Both the position numbers and the translations under genes were made by a program. Under the pieces are notes generated by a model. It was given only the letters and a program-made list of their open reading frames with translations. It was not told the origin of the DNA and ran no database searches. A stretch of DNA of 64,000 nucleotides from Maea johnstoni (lineage: Eukaryota > Annelida > Polychaeta > Spionida > Magelonidae), in NCBI GenBank assembly GCA_963942565.1, contig OZ012685.1, positions 39,863,204 to 39,927,203 of the forward strand, written 5' to 3'. Below, in pieces: positions 21,116 to 33,617 of the stretch. Numbering within the stretch: the stretch's first letter is position 1; each line of letters begins with the position of its first letter.

Positions 21116-21794
21116 TCAAAATTACAGAAATGATGGTGATTTATGAATGATATTCCAAATTGCACCTATCAATACCATAATTGTACACCAGCCAGCGTTG
21201 AGATGTTGGAAGTTGACTTAGGGACTTAGGGAAATCCTGGCTAAGACCCTGAAGTTGAGAGAAGGAAGCTTGTGCTAAGCACGTCAGCTTTTTATCCTTT
21301 GATCTCTCAATCTTGCTATCTTTAACATAACTGGAGTGGACATTGGCATATAAACGAACAATAAGCTTTGTTTTACATGTCTATATATAGTACTACTTAG
21401 AAGTTCTACTAACAGGGAATTTACTAAGTCCAAGTATTGCTGGATAATGAGCATCACAAGTCTGATCTAAACGCCAGTTTATGAATGTTGCTCTGAAAAG
21501 GTGAGCTCAATTTTAATGCACAATTAATCTATGAGGTGTTTTTGCAACCAAGTCACAGAATGATTGCAGTTTGCACTTCCTAGTTATGGGTTTGGTGGTC
21601 CTACTGTTGAAACTCAGGCAATTTTCATACTTCTTTTGAAAATATTGGTTCTAGTTTTTAGTTTATATAAATGGATGAAGCCAGCTATTGCTGCTCTGAA
21701 ACAGTGCTCAAAGAAGAGTACTTAACTACATAACATACACTATCAATATCTATCAAGGATCAACATATTTTCATAGCTTATATACCACTACCAG

Positions 21795-21819
21795 CCCCCC
21801 CCCCCCCCCCCCCCCCCCC
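21795..21819. repeat. Poly-C tract (25 C)
   Basis: A homopolymer run followed by ACCCACCC. Length is likely unreliable in assembly. Confidence 0.95.
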
Positions 21820-21929
21820 ACCCACCCAAGCTGAGCAAGTTCTTTGCATCTGTAACTTGCCCTTGGGATTACCAGTAATTTCAATTCAATGTCTCACCAA
21901 CCACTCAAAAAAAAAATGTGGCTATTTTG

Positions 21930-22356
21930 TAGTGCTGCACTCACCACTCACGAACTCGAATGTCTCGAGCCTTTGGGCAAACTCGCCGAGCTCGAGCTGA
22001 AATGTTCAAATCGTGAGCTCGTCCATGATGGGAACACAAACGTAACAAAGAGCACCTAACACACATAATTAACAGACATAACTGCTTATCACTGTCATGT
22101 CTTCTTTACAATCTCCAATGTATATATTCAAGCGATGTTGAGTGTTATACTGACCTTTGTACCTTGTCAGCCCGTTTTAAAATTAAATAAATATGGCAAT
22201 TTTAATAAATCTCCGCCAAAAAATATTTATTTCTTAATAGCTGGGCTGGAAAATAAGTATTTCTTTGGAAAATTGGAACGTCCGTGAGCTCATGAGCTCA
22301 CGAGTCAAACGGGTGGTGAGCTCATGAGTTGATCTCCCTTCGTGAGTGCAGCTCTA
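21930..22356. mobile_element. hAT-type MITE, 427 bp, with perfect 8-bp target duplication
   Basis: The ends are TAGTGCTGCACTCAC and its inverse GTGAGTGCAGCTCTA. Both sides carry CTATTTTG (21,922-21,929 and 22,357-22,364), an exact 8-bp target duplication as made by hAT transposases. The interior has GAGCTC/CGAG-rich subrepeats at both ends and an AT-rich middle. It has no transposase frame, so it is non-autonomous. Confidence 0.9.
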
Positions 22357-24815
22357 CTATTTTGGGGATATCTTTTTGGTCAGAACTCTCCGAAATAACT
22401 GACTGAGAAATGTTGACCAGAACATAACCACAAGTCTTATATTTTCTGATTTCATGCTTATTGTTATGGGGTTTGATAAAAAAAAATTACAAATAGGCAG
22501 GGCAACTAAAATGCTGGCGGAGCAACCTTCCAAAATGTGTCTAACTTGCCCTGCATGACTGCATGGTTATCCAGGATACCATTAAGCCCTGTGTTTCCTG
22601 CCTCCCTTCTGTTGGTTTTTCATGCTGGCTTACTTATGCCAGGAGTGATCTATGTTTAATGTTTGTCATATTTGTTTATACTACCACTGATGAATCCGTA
22701 TCAGGGCTACATGCAGTACAGTGGTAGAGTATCACAAACACATCAATTGGTCTCTATCAAACTGCTATCTAATCTGGCCCACATTCTAGGTCAGAGCAGT
22801 AGCTATTTGAGTAATTAGTCAGGAAATGATTGACACTTCAGTTGATATACCCAGGAGTCCTGCCAGTTAAATGTTACATGCTCTGGAAAAATACATAATT
22901 GGCTATCCTGATTTCGATTGCTCTTGGCCAGTATTCAGAATTACTGTATGTGCAAATGTTTTTTTTTTATTGAATCTTGTAGGGAAATTCCTTATTTTGA
23001 TAGTTGGCCTTTTTCTAGTGGTCAGAACTCAGAAGTGTATGTACATGCAAGCGTTTTTTGTTTTGCAGGTTATAAACACTGAACAAAATAGACTAAATGG
23101 CAAGCAACTAGCAATATTTTACCAGGTTCCCTGTGCACCCTAGACTCAGTGTGGCAGAAGGATGACTATAAAACAAAATTCTAGATTCCGTCAGCTTCCT
23201 CCAACTAGCACTAACAGCAGCTGTAGTTGATGCAATGTCCAGAGTGGATTATCTATACCATGACAGAAGCATAACATAACACATGTCACAAATTTTACAT
23301 GTGTAGTGCTGCTATTGCATTTGTTTTATTTATTGTGAATGTCATATCCCTATTGTGTAAAATCATATATTGATCACTGTGAACATTTCGTTCATATTTC
23401 TGTCTCAGTTCCAGTATACTTTACAATTATTGGCCACGAGGCTTTTATTGACCACCCCTCCCCGACTCCCATTTTTACCCTGTACCAATCACTTGCCTTT
23501 AACCTGCTTTTGATCTTTGATCTTTTATATTAATTCTGGCACAACTGATGTAACAGTATTATTAGTCAGTTGTTTAAAAAACAGGTGAAAGCGCTAGGAC
23601 TGCTATTGAATCATTGAAGCCCTACACAACAGAGGTTATTGAAGAATCCCTTTTCCTTCCTTGCCGGATGGTTGTATCACAGAAGACTGTCGCCAAGACA
23701 CTTTGAGACTAATAGACTTACACATGCAAATATCAGCCAAAGCAGCTGAAGTGATTGCAGCAGAGGAAGTGGATGCAGTGGTGCATATTTGTGCAGGTTG
23801 TGGGCCTCTGATTGGAAGATGTATAGAGCCTTAAGTTATGATTTTGGAATATAGTCTTTCTTGGAGAGTGGCTGAGAAAATTGAATCAGGCAGCCTATTG
23901 ATTTATTGAGGGGAATGGATTGTATTTCTGCTGGCGTGTGGCAGGGACAAAGGCAGGAAAACTATCAGCTTGTTTTTGAAGGGAGGCAGGTTGTGTGCAC
24001 TATGGAAACAAGGGGTAGCTGTGGAAACTATGGGCATATGCTTATTAGGAGGAGTAGGTGCAGCGTGTGTGGTTCATAAATCATAGATGTGCTTTTTTCA
24101 TTTACCCATTAACATTTGGAGGGTGCACATGGTCTGACAAATATGAAAATATCTTGATAATGGATAAATTCTTGGAGAAATATTTCACTGAAAGTTGTCT
24201 TTCCTGTTCGTTTCAACAATCCCTCTTCAAATATTTTTCACTCTTTACTTTATTTGATGAGTTATATTCAAAGTCATCAAACCATGTGTGCACTCCTGAT
24301 GCAAAATTGTGTTAAGACCGGTGTCAGTATTGATTGGGCAAGGATTGCAGAGGCCTCCAGAATGAGGCTTTTAAAGTACTTGACTTCTAGCCCACACACA
24401 ATTCACTAAGAACATATTGTGTAAAAGTGTGATTCTCTTCTTTCTGCATAATTTTATCACCTATAAAGTGTTACAAACAAAATATGTATTACCATTTAAA
24501 AAAAATTCTTATGATAATGGGATAGAAGATAATGCAAAATTTGTGTAAATGTGTAGAATGTGGAGCAATACATTAGGGCTGTTGTTTGATACAACAAAGC
24601 TATCACTATGTGATGTGATGCCGATATGTTAAATACACACTATGGAATCATATATTGATAAATCCCAATAAAAAAGCATTGCTGAGTTATACATTATTAA
24701 TTATTTTAATATGGTATAGGTCATTAGGAATATTACTTAATCCAATATGTTTCTTCACCCTAATGAATCATGCCCTTACCTCAGTCATTGCTGTTATGTC
24801 AATCTCTTAACACAC

Positions 24816-25077
24816 CAGGCCTCGATGCTAACTTAAAAAGATACTGGCCCCATAAGAACAGTAGGACCAAGGATCTACTGGTCCTGTAAAACTATTACTG
24901 GTCCTAGAATTTTTTCTTTAGCCTAACATTATCATGCATATGATGGCCTGATGTGGGAGATAACTTGTTAACAAGAATGTCCCCTAGTGTTTACTGGGCC
25001 TTTAGGACCATTTGAACCCATTTTTGAGAACTTTTACTGGCCTGGGGCCAGTGGTTCACTGTTAGTGTCGAGCCCTG
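24816..25077. mobile_element. Probable hAT-type MITE, 262 bp
   Basis: The ends CAGGCCTCGATGCTAAC and GTTAGTGTCGAGCCCTG are inverted repeats with a hAT-like CAGG start. Inside, ACTGG(T/C)CC and GGACCA phrases alternate in both orientations. A target duplication is not clear. Confidence 0.65.
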
Positions 25078-25578
25078 CACACTCACTTCACTACTTAATG
25101 AGTTACGTTTGAAGTAACAGGGATTATGTACACTCCAGAAGCAAAATGGGTTCAAATACCCCTGCCATTTTGAGCACATGCTCGTGGTAAACTTGGGGCA
25201 ATTTTCCTGTCCTGTTGACTAGCCTTGTCAAGCAGGAACCTGAGTGGTAAGTGTGGGTCAGGTAACCCTTACATAGCATTGGTAGTCCCTCCACGACCTC
25301 CCCTGACCTCTCCCTCTGAGACATGCAGTAATTCTGAGGGCGGGCTGAATTATGGCGAGGCATTTGCCGCGGAAATGACGGGAAAGAGTATTTTAGGGAC
25401 GTTGATAATGATTCAGGTCTGCACTGTGGAATCTTGAGCAGGTATGGCGGTCGCTTGATAGGTCGTTTGGTATGCAGATATTGGTGGACCAGGAGTTCTG
25501 ATAGAAAATCACTGTGGGTCTAGACAGTATATGGCATTAACCCAATCATGTCTGCAGCTCCCACAGACAGCCTAGAAG

Positions 25579-25889
25579 CAGGGACTTAGCCAGGACCCGT
25601 CCTTCCTGTCTTTTGGACAGGTAGTTTCCTAAAAACCTCGTGTTGGACAGGCAAAAATTTCTCTGATGATTTTTCAATTTTGACTTTTTGGGTGTAATAA
25701 CCAAATATTTCCCTAACAAACCATCTTTTAGGACATAGCTGAAGTGTAAAATGCCCTTTTTGACACACTAGCCTATTAAATGTAGCTGTTAACGGGATTT
25801 GAAGTAGATAAGTAGCTAAATCTGGACGGGCAAAATTTTTGAAATAGCTGTTTTGTACAGACATTTTAGAAATCCTGGCTCAGACCCTG
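25579..25889. mobile_element. hAT-type MITE (CAGGGnCTTAGCC family), 311 bp
   Basis: It starts CAGGGACTTAGCCAGG and ends CCTGGCTCAGACCCTG. The flanks are CCTAGAAG and CCTAGAGG, an 8-bp target duplication with one change. The interior (GGACAGG and GACGGGCAAAA phrases) differs from the other copies, so this is a separate subfamily with shared ends. Confidence 0.85.
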
Positions 25890-26061
25890 CCTAGAGGTAC
25901 TCTTATCATGATAGCATCTTTGTGACAAAAGCTTATTGTGAAAAATGTTTGGAAGAAGAAAAGTAGGTAAGAATTCAACCTACAGCTCTCCTTCAAATGT
26001 TTTGCAAACTGTTACATTTGAAAGAAATGTGTAGAAGAATTGTACATCCAAACAATCCTTC

Positions 26062-26280
26062 TTAACCTTTCCGGTGCTGGGCTACTTATTGTCCAAGGCA
26101 CAACAACGACACTAAGATTTTTGAAAACGAAGTCTTAATCATGTCATGTTGGTATTCATTGAATGGCTCTAGCTGAGTACTCTCAGATGAGTACCCATGT
26201 GCCAGGGTTTCGGTCATTTTTCAGTTATTTTTGCATCATTTTGTATTGGTCAAATTAGTCACCAGCAGCATAAGGGTTAA
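26062..26280. mobile_element. TTAA-ended MITE family A, 219 bp
   Basis: It begins TTAACCTTTCCGGTGCTG and ends CAGCAGCATAAGGGTTAA, short inverted ends flanked by TTAA. Diagnostic inner phrases are CATGTTGGTATTCATTG, GAGTACTCTCAGATGAGTAC, CAGGGTTTCGGTCATTTTTC and TTGCATCATTTTGTA. TTAA flanks with CCCT ends are typical of piggyBac-type (or Kolobok) non-autonomous elements. Confidence 0.85.
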
Positions 26281-26409
26281 GGCAGATTTTGAGCATGAAT
26301 TAGTTAACAACACAATGTCCTGTGGCTCTGAGTGGAATTCCACATTAACATAGCCAATAAAATAAAGCTGTGTTGCTGGCATTAATCTCTAGGAACCACA
26401 GACCCCAGA

Positions 26410-26490
26410 CAGCAGAGGTCCTGTCCATCATTTTGGCTTTAGGCATGTGAGAAGGTTGCCAATGACTAAAGGTAAATCATTCAGTTATTT
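26410..26490 (+). mobile_element. SINE body fragment
   Basis: TTAGGCATGTGAGAAGG and TTGCCAATGACTAAAGG match the SINE body. The rest is lost or decayed. Confidence 0.5.
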
Positions 26491-27879
26491 ACCTGTTTTG
26501 TACCTGATGTACTTAACAATTCCCATGGATTCAAATATTTTTCAAATTTTCCTCTAGCTGATGAGTCATGTTGAAAGCTGTCAGACCATGTGGGCCCTCG
26601 AGATGCAAATGGTTTAAAATGTTCCACACCAACACACACAGTCAAGATCCTGGCTGAAGATCATAGGCCGAAGCCGTAAATGTAATTTCTGTTGCAGTGC
26701 AACCAACCAACCAGCGTGGCACACTCATGGCTGGAGATTTACGGTTGGCTTGCAGCAATAGATTAGATTACTGCCAGGAAATTTTGACTTGTTTGTTTTT
26801 GCCCTGTTTGACATGATCCAGGCGGAGTCATTTCCGTTAATATTCCTTCCTAGTAGCAGTCATTAAGCATGACGTAGTTACACCTAATCTTAAAGAGGTA
26901 ATGCATACTTTTGGCCATTTCGAAAATTCATTTGGCTTGATGCAACAATACAGATACTATGTGGATATGAAAATGCATTATAAATGCAATAGGTCGAATG
27001 ATATTGGTTGTCTGAAACTAGGAGTTATCTAGCTATCTTCAACAAATTTAAGTAACTACACTTTAATTGAAAACCCATAAGCTACGCTACACACTGTTTT
27101 GTGAAAAAAAGGATATCATAATTAAATAAAGATGATTTTAGCTTTGAATGTTCAAATTGTTGTATTAAGTTATATTGAAAATTTGCTCAGCGCCCATTGA
27201 TTTTGGTGCTGCTGATTCTCTGATGGAAAACTCAGCGTGTTTATTAAGCACCAGAGCAGTCAGCTGAAACCGTGGATCTATGCAATTTTCTTAAAAAGAA
27301 AGAAAAGGTTGAGTAGGTTATTAACGGGAAGTGATGTGTTTCTTGGCTGGTCTATCGATCCATTGATCTGTTGTGAGGCAGAGTCTCAATCATACTGGGA
27401 TCAGCCATAAGAGTATGGACTCAGTGATGCTGCTGTATAGTGATTGAACATACACACTTTAGGGCAAATAAAACATTTACAAATGCAGGGTGGTGAATAC
27501 AATTGATAAATTTATGAATGCAAATATTTACATAAAATATTCTGCATGAGTACCCATTTATATTGGTAGCAGACAAAAGTGCTCACATATCTTAGTAAAA
27601 GATGTCGGAAGGAGAAACTTTGGTCAATGTCCAATCAGTGACTCTTTGTCAGATTTATGCTTTATTCCCAATTCATTTGCAAAAGAATCATAGATACAGA
27701 CAACACTTTTGAAGGGCTCCTCTAGACGCAAAGAGTTTAAACATCCTGGGATTAGTCAAAAGGGAAATGGTAGAGAAGTGTTGCTGTAGCCATAATGGGA
27801 GATGTAGATGTAGCCATACAATTGTAGGTGTTAAAAGAAGCAATAGCCAACAAACAAGTAACTTTAGTTAATAGATTTC

Positions 27880-28700
27880 ATGGAGGAGAAGGAGGAAGAG
27901 GAGGGTAATGAAGAAGTGAAGGAAGAGAAGAAGGAAGAGGAGGAGAAGAAAAGGGAAGAAGAGGATAATGAGGAAGATGAGGGGAAAAGAAAAGGAATAG
28001 GAGGATAATGAGGAAGAGAAGGAGGAAGAAGCAGGTAAGAAGAAAAGGAGGAAGAAGAGGGGCAGGGGAAGAAGAAAAACAGAGGAAATGGGGAAGAGGG
28101 GGAAGAAGAAAAAGGAGGAAGAGGAGGGAATGAAAGAAAAGGGGAGGAAGAGGAGGGAATGAAGGAAAAGGGGAGAAAGGAGGAAGAGGAGGGAATGAAG
28201 GAAAAGGGGAGAAAGGAGGAAGAGGAGGTAATGAAGCAAAAGGGGAGAAAGGAGGAAGAGGAGGGAATGAAGGAAAAGGGGAGAAAGGAGGAAGAGGAGG
28301 GAATGAAGGAAAAGGGGAGAAAGGAGGAAGAGGAGGGAATGAAGGAAAAGGGGAGAAAGGAGGAAGAGGAGGGAATGAAGGAAAAGGGGAGAAAGGAGGA
28401 AGAGGAGGGAATGAAGGAAAAGGGGAGAAAGGAGGAAGAGGAGGGAATGAGGAAGAGGGGAAGAAGAAAAAAAGGAAGAAGGTGGGAAAAAGGAAAAGGA
28501 GGCAATGAGGAAGAGGAGTGGAAGAAGAAAAAGGAGGTCAGGTGGAGAAGGGCTGGGGAAAGAGATACTTGCTAGAATGTAGTAGTCAGCAAGCAAGTAG
28601 TAGGAAATACATTTCTTGGAGTGGAAGAGGGAGGAAGAGGAGGAGAAGAAGGAAGAGGAGAAGAAAAAAAGAGGAAGAGGAGGTGAAGGATTGGGGAAAT
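27880..28700 (+). repeat. 820-bp almost pure purine tract (GGA/GAA-rich)
   Basis: The + strand is nearly all A and G (GGAGGAAGAGGAGG types), with a few interruptions. The long frames on both strands (Glu/Lys-rich and Ser/Phe/Leu-rich) follow from composition. A mirror-symmetric polypurine tract of this length can form triplex (H-DNA). Confidence 0.95.
28137..28450 (+). repeat. 36-bp purine minisatellite, about 8-9 copies
   Basis: The unit of 36 bp starts GGAAAAGGGGAGAAAGGAGG and ends AAGAGGAGGGAATGAA. Copies are almost identical (one has GTAATGAAGC), so the array is young. It is nested in the larger purine tract. Confidence 0.95.
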
Positions 28701-30544
28701 AAGAAAAATAGGAAATTAGTGGATGGTGTAATTTTATGTAGTAGCCAGCAAGCAAGTAGCAGTACTAGGAAATGAAGTTCATCCCGGAGAGGAAGGGTAG
28801 GTGATTGGAAGCTTGGTCCCAGGGTGATGTGTTTACTGGCAGGCTGATCGATCCATTGATCAGTGCTCTGATGGGATAAGGCAAATTGATGTGGAGGTGG
28901 AAGTAGGTAGTAGGTACAGTCATCAGGGGGAATTACTGCCTGATGCCCTAAGGGGTGAAGGGCAAGGATCAAACCTAGTCCTTGAAAATGCCACCCAGAG
29001 GTGCATGGGTTCAATCGATCTATCAAACAGCAGGGTTGTACTAAATATTGCTAAAACCTTGCCTGTTTTTTCAGCGCAAGACTGTGAGTTACAGGGAGAG
29101 ACCTATGAGTTGCCCAACTGGTGGACCCTTGCCTGTCTTTGTGGCTGGGCATGCAACATTTTCAAAGGGTATTTGATACTAACATATAGGGGTACATTAA
29201 TAATTTGCCCTAGAATTTCCCTATTTCCTTAAGTTTGCTAGTCATTTGTTATTACCATGGAGAACAGAATGGAGCAACAGGAGGTTGCATATTTTTCTGC
29301 CATGTCTGCAAATTTCTCCTGGTGGAGCCTCCAGTGGCTGTGGCAAGAAAGGATAAGACTAAAGAGAACTCAGACTGTCACTTTTCTTGTGCATTCATTT
29401 GTCTGGTGTGCGGTGAATGCAAGAAACATTTAAGACAAATATCAATCTTGACTTATCTTGTCCTGATCTCTTTAGTATTCTAGGCCTCTTGACCTCTACC
29501 ATCTTCCATTGTTATGTGTTTTATTGTTCTTATCCACTTTGTAAGTAATTGCTTAAGAGCTGACTGAAGGTCATAGATATGGCAGCTACTTTTCCAACTT
29601 AGCATCTAGCATGTTAAGCTGGTCTCCCCTCGGCGAGGTGAGATGTGTATTGGAATGTACTTCCTCCTCTCCCTAAGAGTATATACCGCCACAGGAACTT
29701 CTCAATAAACACGCTTCTTTCCGTAGGGTCTTGTATTGGATCTTAATCCTCATCTCCTTTCGAGGAAGTAAAGAGACTTCTCACAAATGAGCTTATTTCC
29801 ATAAATATTTGTATTGTATTTAATCATCACCACCTAATGAGTTTGTACAGAAACTGATCACAAAAAAGCTTCCAATAAACCGTTAAAAAGTGCAGGATCC
29901 AGTCAAGAGTTATTCTTAATGATATTTATTTTGAGAGATTGAGAACAATGAAGACATTGTTCCCCCCCCCCCCAAAAAAAAAAAGTCAGGATGTTCTGGT
30001 CATTACTACAGACACCAATGAGTGAACTTTTTTATGTTTTTTAGAATCCATAAACAACAGCCTAACACTTTCCGGGTTAGCGCTTTAATGAATATATATC
30101 TTTTGATAATAGAGTTAAAACATACATCAGAACTAATTCTTTTGAGAATTTATGTATTATTCCTAAGTCGTTATTTTCAAAAAGTGTCTTAGAGCCAGAC
30201 TAGGATTTCAAGGTGAACTCTCATGCATGTATACGTTATCAAGTGACTCTCCATATTCTCCTCTCTGTGGCCTTGTGCCTCCTCTTATTCCGCTGGCCTC
30301 TTCTGAAGGCAGCACTCCCTGGGCTCTGGGTAATGGAGTCGCAGCCAGCGCGGGGAGGCCAGCATGTGTTATGATAAGCTTTTTGATTGGGTATGAGCTT
30401 ACAGTCAAATCTGGGCCTTCTTGTAATCCCCCTGGACTGATGAGCTTCCTTAGGGACTGGCAGGTCCACTATCTTCCTGGTTTTCTTAGCTCCTCACGTG
30501 CCACACAGCTAGGCCTTGCAGGATAGCAGTGTGGGAAATGGCTG

Positions 30545-30745
30545 AAATGGTACTAAAGATTGTCATCATCATGTTGATGGTGATGATGGTCATCATAGCA
30601 ATTATGATGATGATGATGATGATGATGAGTGTGATCATTATCATCATTGTGGTGGTGGGGTCGGAAATGATGATGATCGTTATGGTAGTGATATCAAGTA
30701 AAATGATGATAATGAGGATAATCATGACGATGGGGGAGAGTGGTG
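30545..30745 (+). repeat. (GAT)n imperfect trinucleotide tract
   Basis: An imperfect GAT/ATG repeat, one of three such arrays in this intron (others at 55,490 and 57,806). The stretch just before it (30,230-30,480) is GC-richer and non-repetitive. Confidence 0.9.
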
Positions 30746-31139
30746 GTAAAGATGAGTGTGAGGATGTTGATTGTACACTAATTATGTATTAGTTATATTA
30801 AGTATATTAAACATGGTGTGAGAATCGAGGAAGCTTTCTCCCACTCTCCCATATTGAGCAGTGCCACTCACACAGCTCTAGGGAATCTCAGTCCCCAGCC
30901 TGGGAGGCGGCGGCAAGCATCTGGCGTGTCACAGTCTCTGTGTAATTGTCCCAGTAATACATGTTTGTACAAGCATGGAGCCGGTCGTGTTGATTCATTG
31001 CAGATACTACCACTGTCTGCCAGGTCATATTGATCCACTCTGTGATTGTCATGGAGAGATCACAGTTAAATTGAGCTCATTTGCCTCTCATTCTCTCAGA
31101 CAATCTGTTCATTTGTCTCCTTCCCTCCCACTTTCTGAC

Positions 31140-31167
31140 TCTGTCCGTCTCTCTCCCTCTCTCCCTC

Positions 31168-31198
<31 letters not shown>

Positions 31199-31207
31199 TC
31201 TCTCTCC

Positions 31208-31278
<71 letters not shown>

Positions 31279-31312
31279 CTCTCTCTCTCTCCTCTCTCTC
31301 TCTCTGCTCTCT

Positions 31313-31370
<58 letters not shown>
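31140..31370. repeat. (CT)n tract abutting the hAT-like element
   Basis: A long CT run with interruptions (CTCC, GTCT). It touches the left end of the element at 31,371, and the other side of that element also resumes in CT-rich DNA (CTCTCCTCTCCCTG). The element therefore landed inside this tract. Confidence 0.95.
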
Positions 31371-33052
31371 CAGGGGCGGATCCAGGGGGGGTTCGAGGGG
31401 TTCGTCCGAACCCCCCCCTGGCTGGTGAGTCACTTTGCACCACCACGCCACCTGTGGACAAACATCAAAATTAATTGTTTTTCCTGCCCCGGCCACCAGT
31501 TCTTTTGTTTCCCCAGACCTTTTGAGTAGACAATAGGCTGATTGGTGTCAGCCGTGGATAGGGGCGAGTGGATGAACATCCTGCCTGACGGGATTAGCCG
31601 CCGTTAACCGGCGGATACAGAATTACAATCCAGTCTTTTGCAGACTAAGAATAGCTTGGAAAACCTGACGTTTGTTAGGTGAGGGTGGGTGGGAAGGGGG
31701 TTCGTTTATTCTCAAACTTCTAGATCACTTGATTCCTTAGTCTAGCGGATTCAGATTTACAGTCCAGTCTTTTGCAGACTAAGAACAGCTTGGAAAACCT
31801 AAAGTTTGTTAGATGAGGGGGGTTTGTTGATTCTCAAACTTCTAGATCACCTGATCCCTAAGTCTAGCGGATACAGAATTACAGTCCAGTCGTTTGCAAA
31901 CTATGAATAGCTTGGAAAACCTGAAGTTTGTTAGGTCAGGGGGGTTCGTTTATTTTCAAACTTCTAGATAACTTGATTCCTTCAAAACCTATGATGACGA
32001 AAAATACCTAGTAACTACATGTACTAGCCAACAGATATATAAATAACCACATTTAAACACCTTATAAACCAACATATATATAAATAACCACATCTTATCT
32101 CCTTTTGAGGTGGCTTAACAATCTAGGCACTCCAAGAATGTAGGTAATAACCTTAGATGACTTCTTAGTTCAAGGTAATAACTTAAGTGCCGGTTATTTG
32201 TTGACTATGTTTAACTGGTGTTAGTCTTATTCATTTGCAATAAGCAAATTATTCGGAGTTAGTTTAAGAATGGGATGATATGCCTTCAATATCCCAACGT
32301 AGTTATGCCTTACGTCTTGAATGTACAAAATACAAACATATGCATTTATAAAAAAAAAATACAATCTTAGGTGTACCTGAGAGGAGCATTTCTCTGGGTG
32401 TACATAACTTCTTAGAAAACAGAAAAAAGACGAAGAATAACTTCTCTATTTATCTAATTCACCCTATAAGCAAACTTGAAAGTGTTGATTTCTGAGAATT
32501 CGACCAGCGCAGAAGGAGAAATTTACTGAATGGCTCTCATGACTGGTCACGGTGTTAAGTCATATCACAAATGAAAGAGTCTGTCTCCAATTGACCCCCC
32601 CCCCCCCCCCCTCCCGGATGCATGTATTGCAATTATGCTAACATCAATTAAGCATAGTAGACGAAAGTCTTCCCCCATCCCCAGGATGTTCACATGCTAA
32701 ACCTCTCTTAAAGATAAATATATATTCTTTAAATGTTTGAAAGTGCAAGAGGTCTATACAATCCTGCGGCCAAAAAATAGGACAATGTGGCCATCACCAA
32801 ATCCGATTTTGCATATCATAATTTTTATGAAATGTGCGTTTCAATGAAAACATTCACTCCATAATATATTTTGTTATATCTCTTATGAGATTATTATTGT
32901 TTTTTGTTATATCTCTTTTTGAAATTATTCTTTTTAGTTCTCTGCAATTGGCCCCTGGTGGTGTCTTCATAAATAAATGCTAGTGGCGCCACCAGTGTCA
33001 CTTTTCGGAACTAAATAGAACCCCCCCTTCTTGAATCCTGGATCCGCCCCTG
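31371..33052. mobile_element. 1.68-kb hAT-like non-autonomous element
   Basis: The ends are CAGGGGCGGATCCAGG and its perfect inverse CCTGGATCCGCCCCTG, a common hAT end type. Just inside are C/G runs (GGGGGGGTTCG and GAACCCCCCC) that extend the inverted match. No transposase frame is visible. Inside lie three tandem units (31,608-31,985), a C17 run at 32,595-32,611 and AT-rich filler. Target duplication cannot be judged because both flanks are CT repeats. Confidence 0.85.
31608..31985 (+). repeat. Three tandem units (about 120-135 bp) inside the hAT-like element
   Basis: Each unit begins AGCGGAT(A/T)CAGA and contains CCAGTC(T/G)TTTGCA, AGCTTGGAAAACCT, GTTTGTTAG and CAAACTTCTAGAT. The copies are about 90% alike. 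Subterminal tandem repeats are common in hAT elements, where they can bind transposase. Confidence 0.85.
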
Positions 33053-33373
33053 CTCTCCTCTCCCTGCCTCCCTCCCTCTTTCTCATCCTGCCCTCCCTCC
33101 CTCCCACCATCTTCATTAGGCCTGTAGTATGGACTTGATTCAGCAATTTTGAGCTATGAGCACACCCCTCTGCTGCAAGTCTTCTCAGATCAATAACCTA
33201 CTTCTGGCTAATTGGTCCGCCTAAAAGAACAGTGCTACTAGAATCAGCCTGGCGAGATAATGCATGAATGCTTAGTTAGACAAAGTGGTCAGCTGGTCCC
33301 TGTAGGCTTCATTGACCCTAGCTATGCTCGCCGTTATTGGTCACATAACAAGCTTTCCCTTTATCCTAGACCC

Positions 33374-33590
33374 TTAACCCTTCCAATGCTGAGGCTACTT
33401 TCCTCCAAAGCACAAGGACGCAAAGATTTGTTAAAACCATCCAAATCCTGTCATGTTGGTATTCATTGAATAGGTCTTGTTGAGTACTTTCAGATGAGTA
33501 CCCATTTGCCATGGTTTCAGTTATTTCTCAGCTTTTTGTCATCATTTCTTGTTGACCAAATTAGCAACCTGCAGCGAAAGAGAGCCGCAC
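33374..33590. mobile_element. TTAA-ended MITE family A copy
   Basis: It starts TTAACCCTTCCAATGCTGAG and carries CATGTTGGTATTCATTGA and TCAGATGAGTACCCATTTGC. The right end (AACCTGCAGCGAAAGAG) is decayed. The next element, a SINE, begins 30 bp later. Confidence 0.8.
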
Positions 33591-33617
33591 ATTAATATCA
33601 CTAACTACTTTTGTCTC

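Noticed and set aside
27864-28775. Long Glu/Lys-rich (+) and Ser/Phe/Leu-rich (-) frames up to 295 codons
   Set aside because: Translation of the polypurine tract and its 36-bp repeat; no splice context, start context or domain.
30975-31529. Ser/Leu-rich and Arg/Glu-rich frames
   Set aside because: Translation of the (CT)n tract running into the hAT-like element end.
31371-33052. Transposase gene inside the 1.68-kb element
   Set aside because: No frame of adequate length or hAT domain is visible; the interior is tandem repeats and AT-rich filler.
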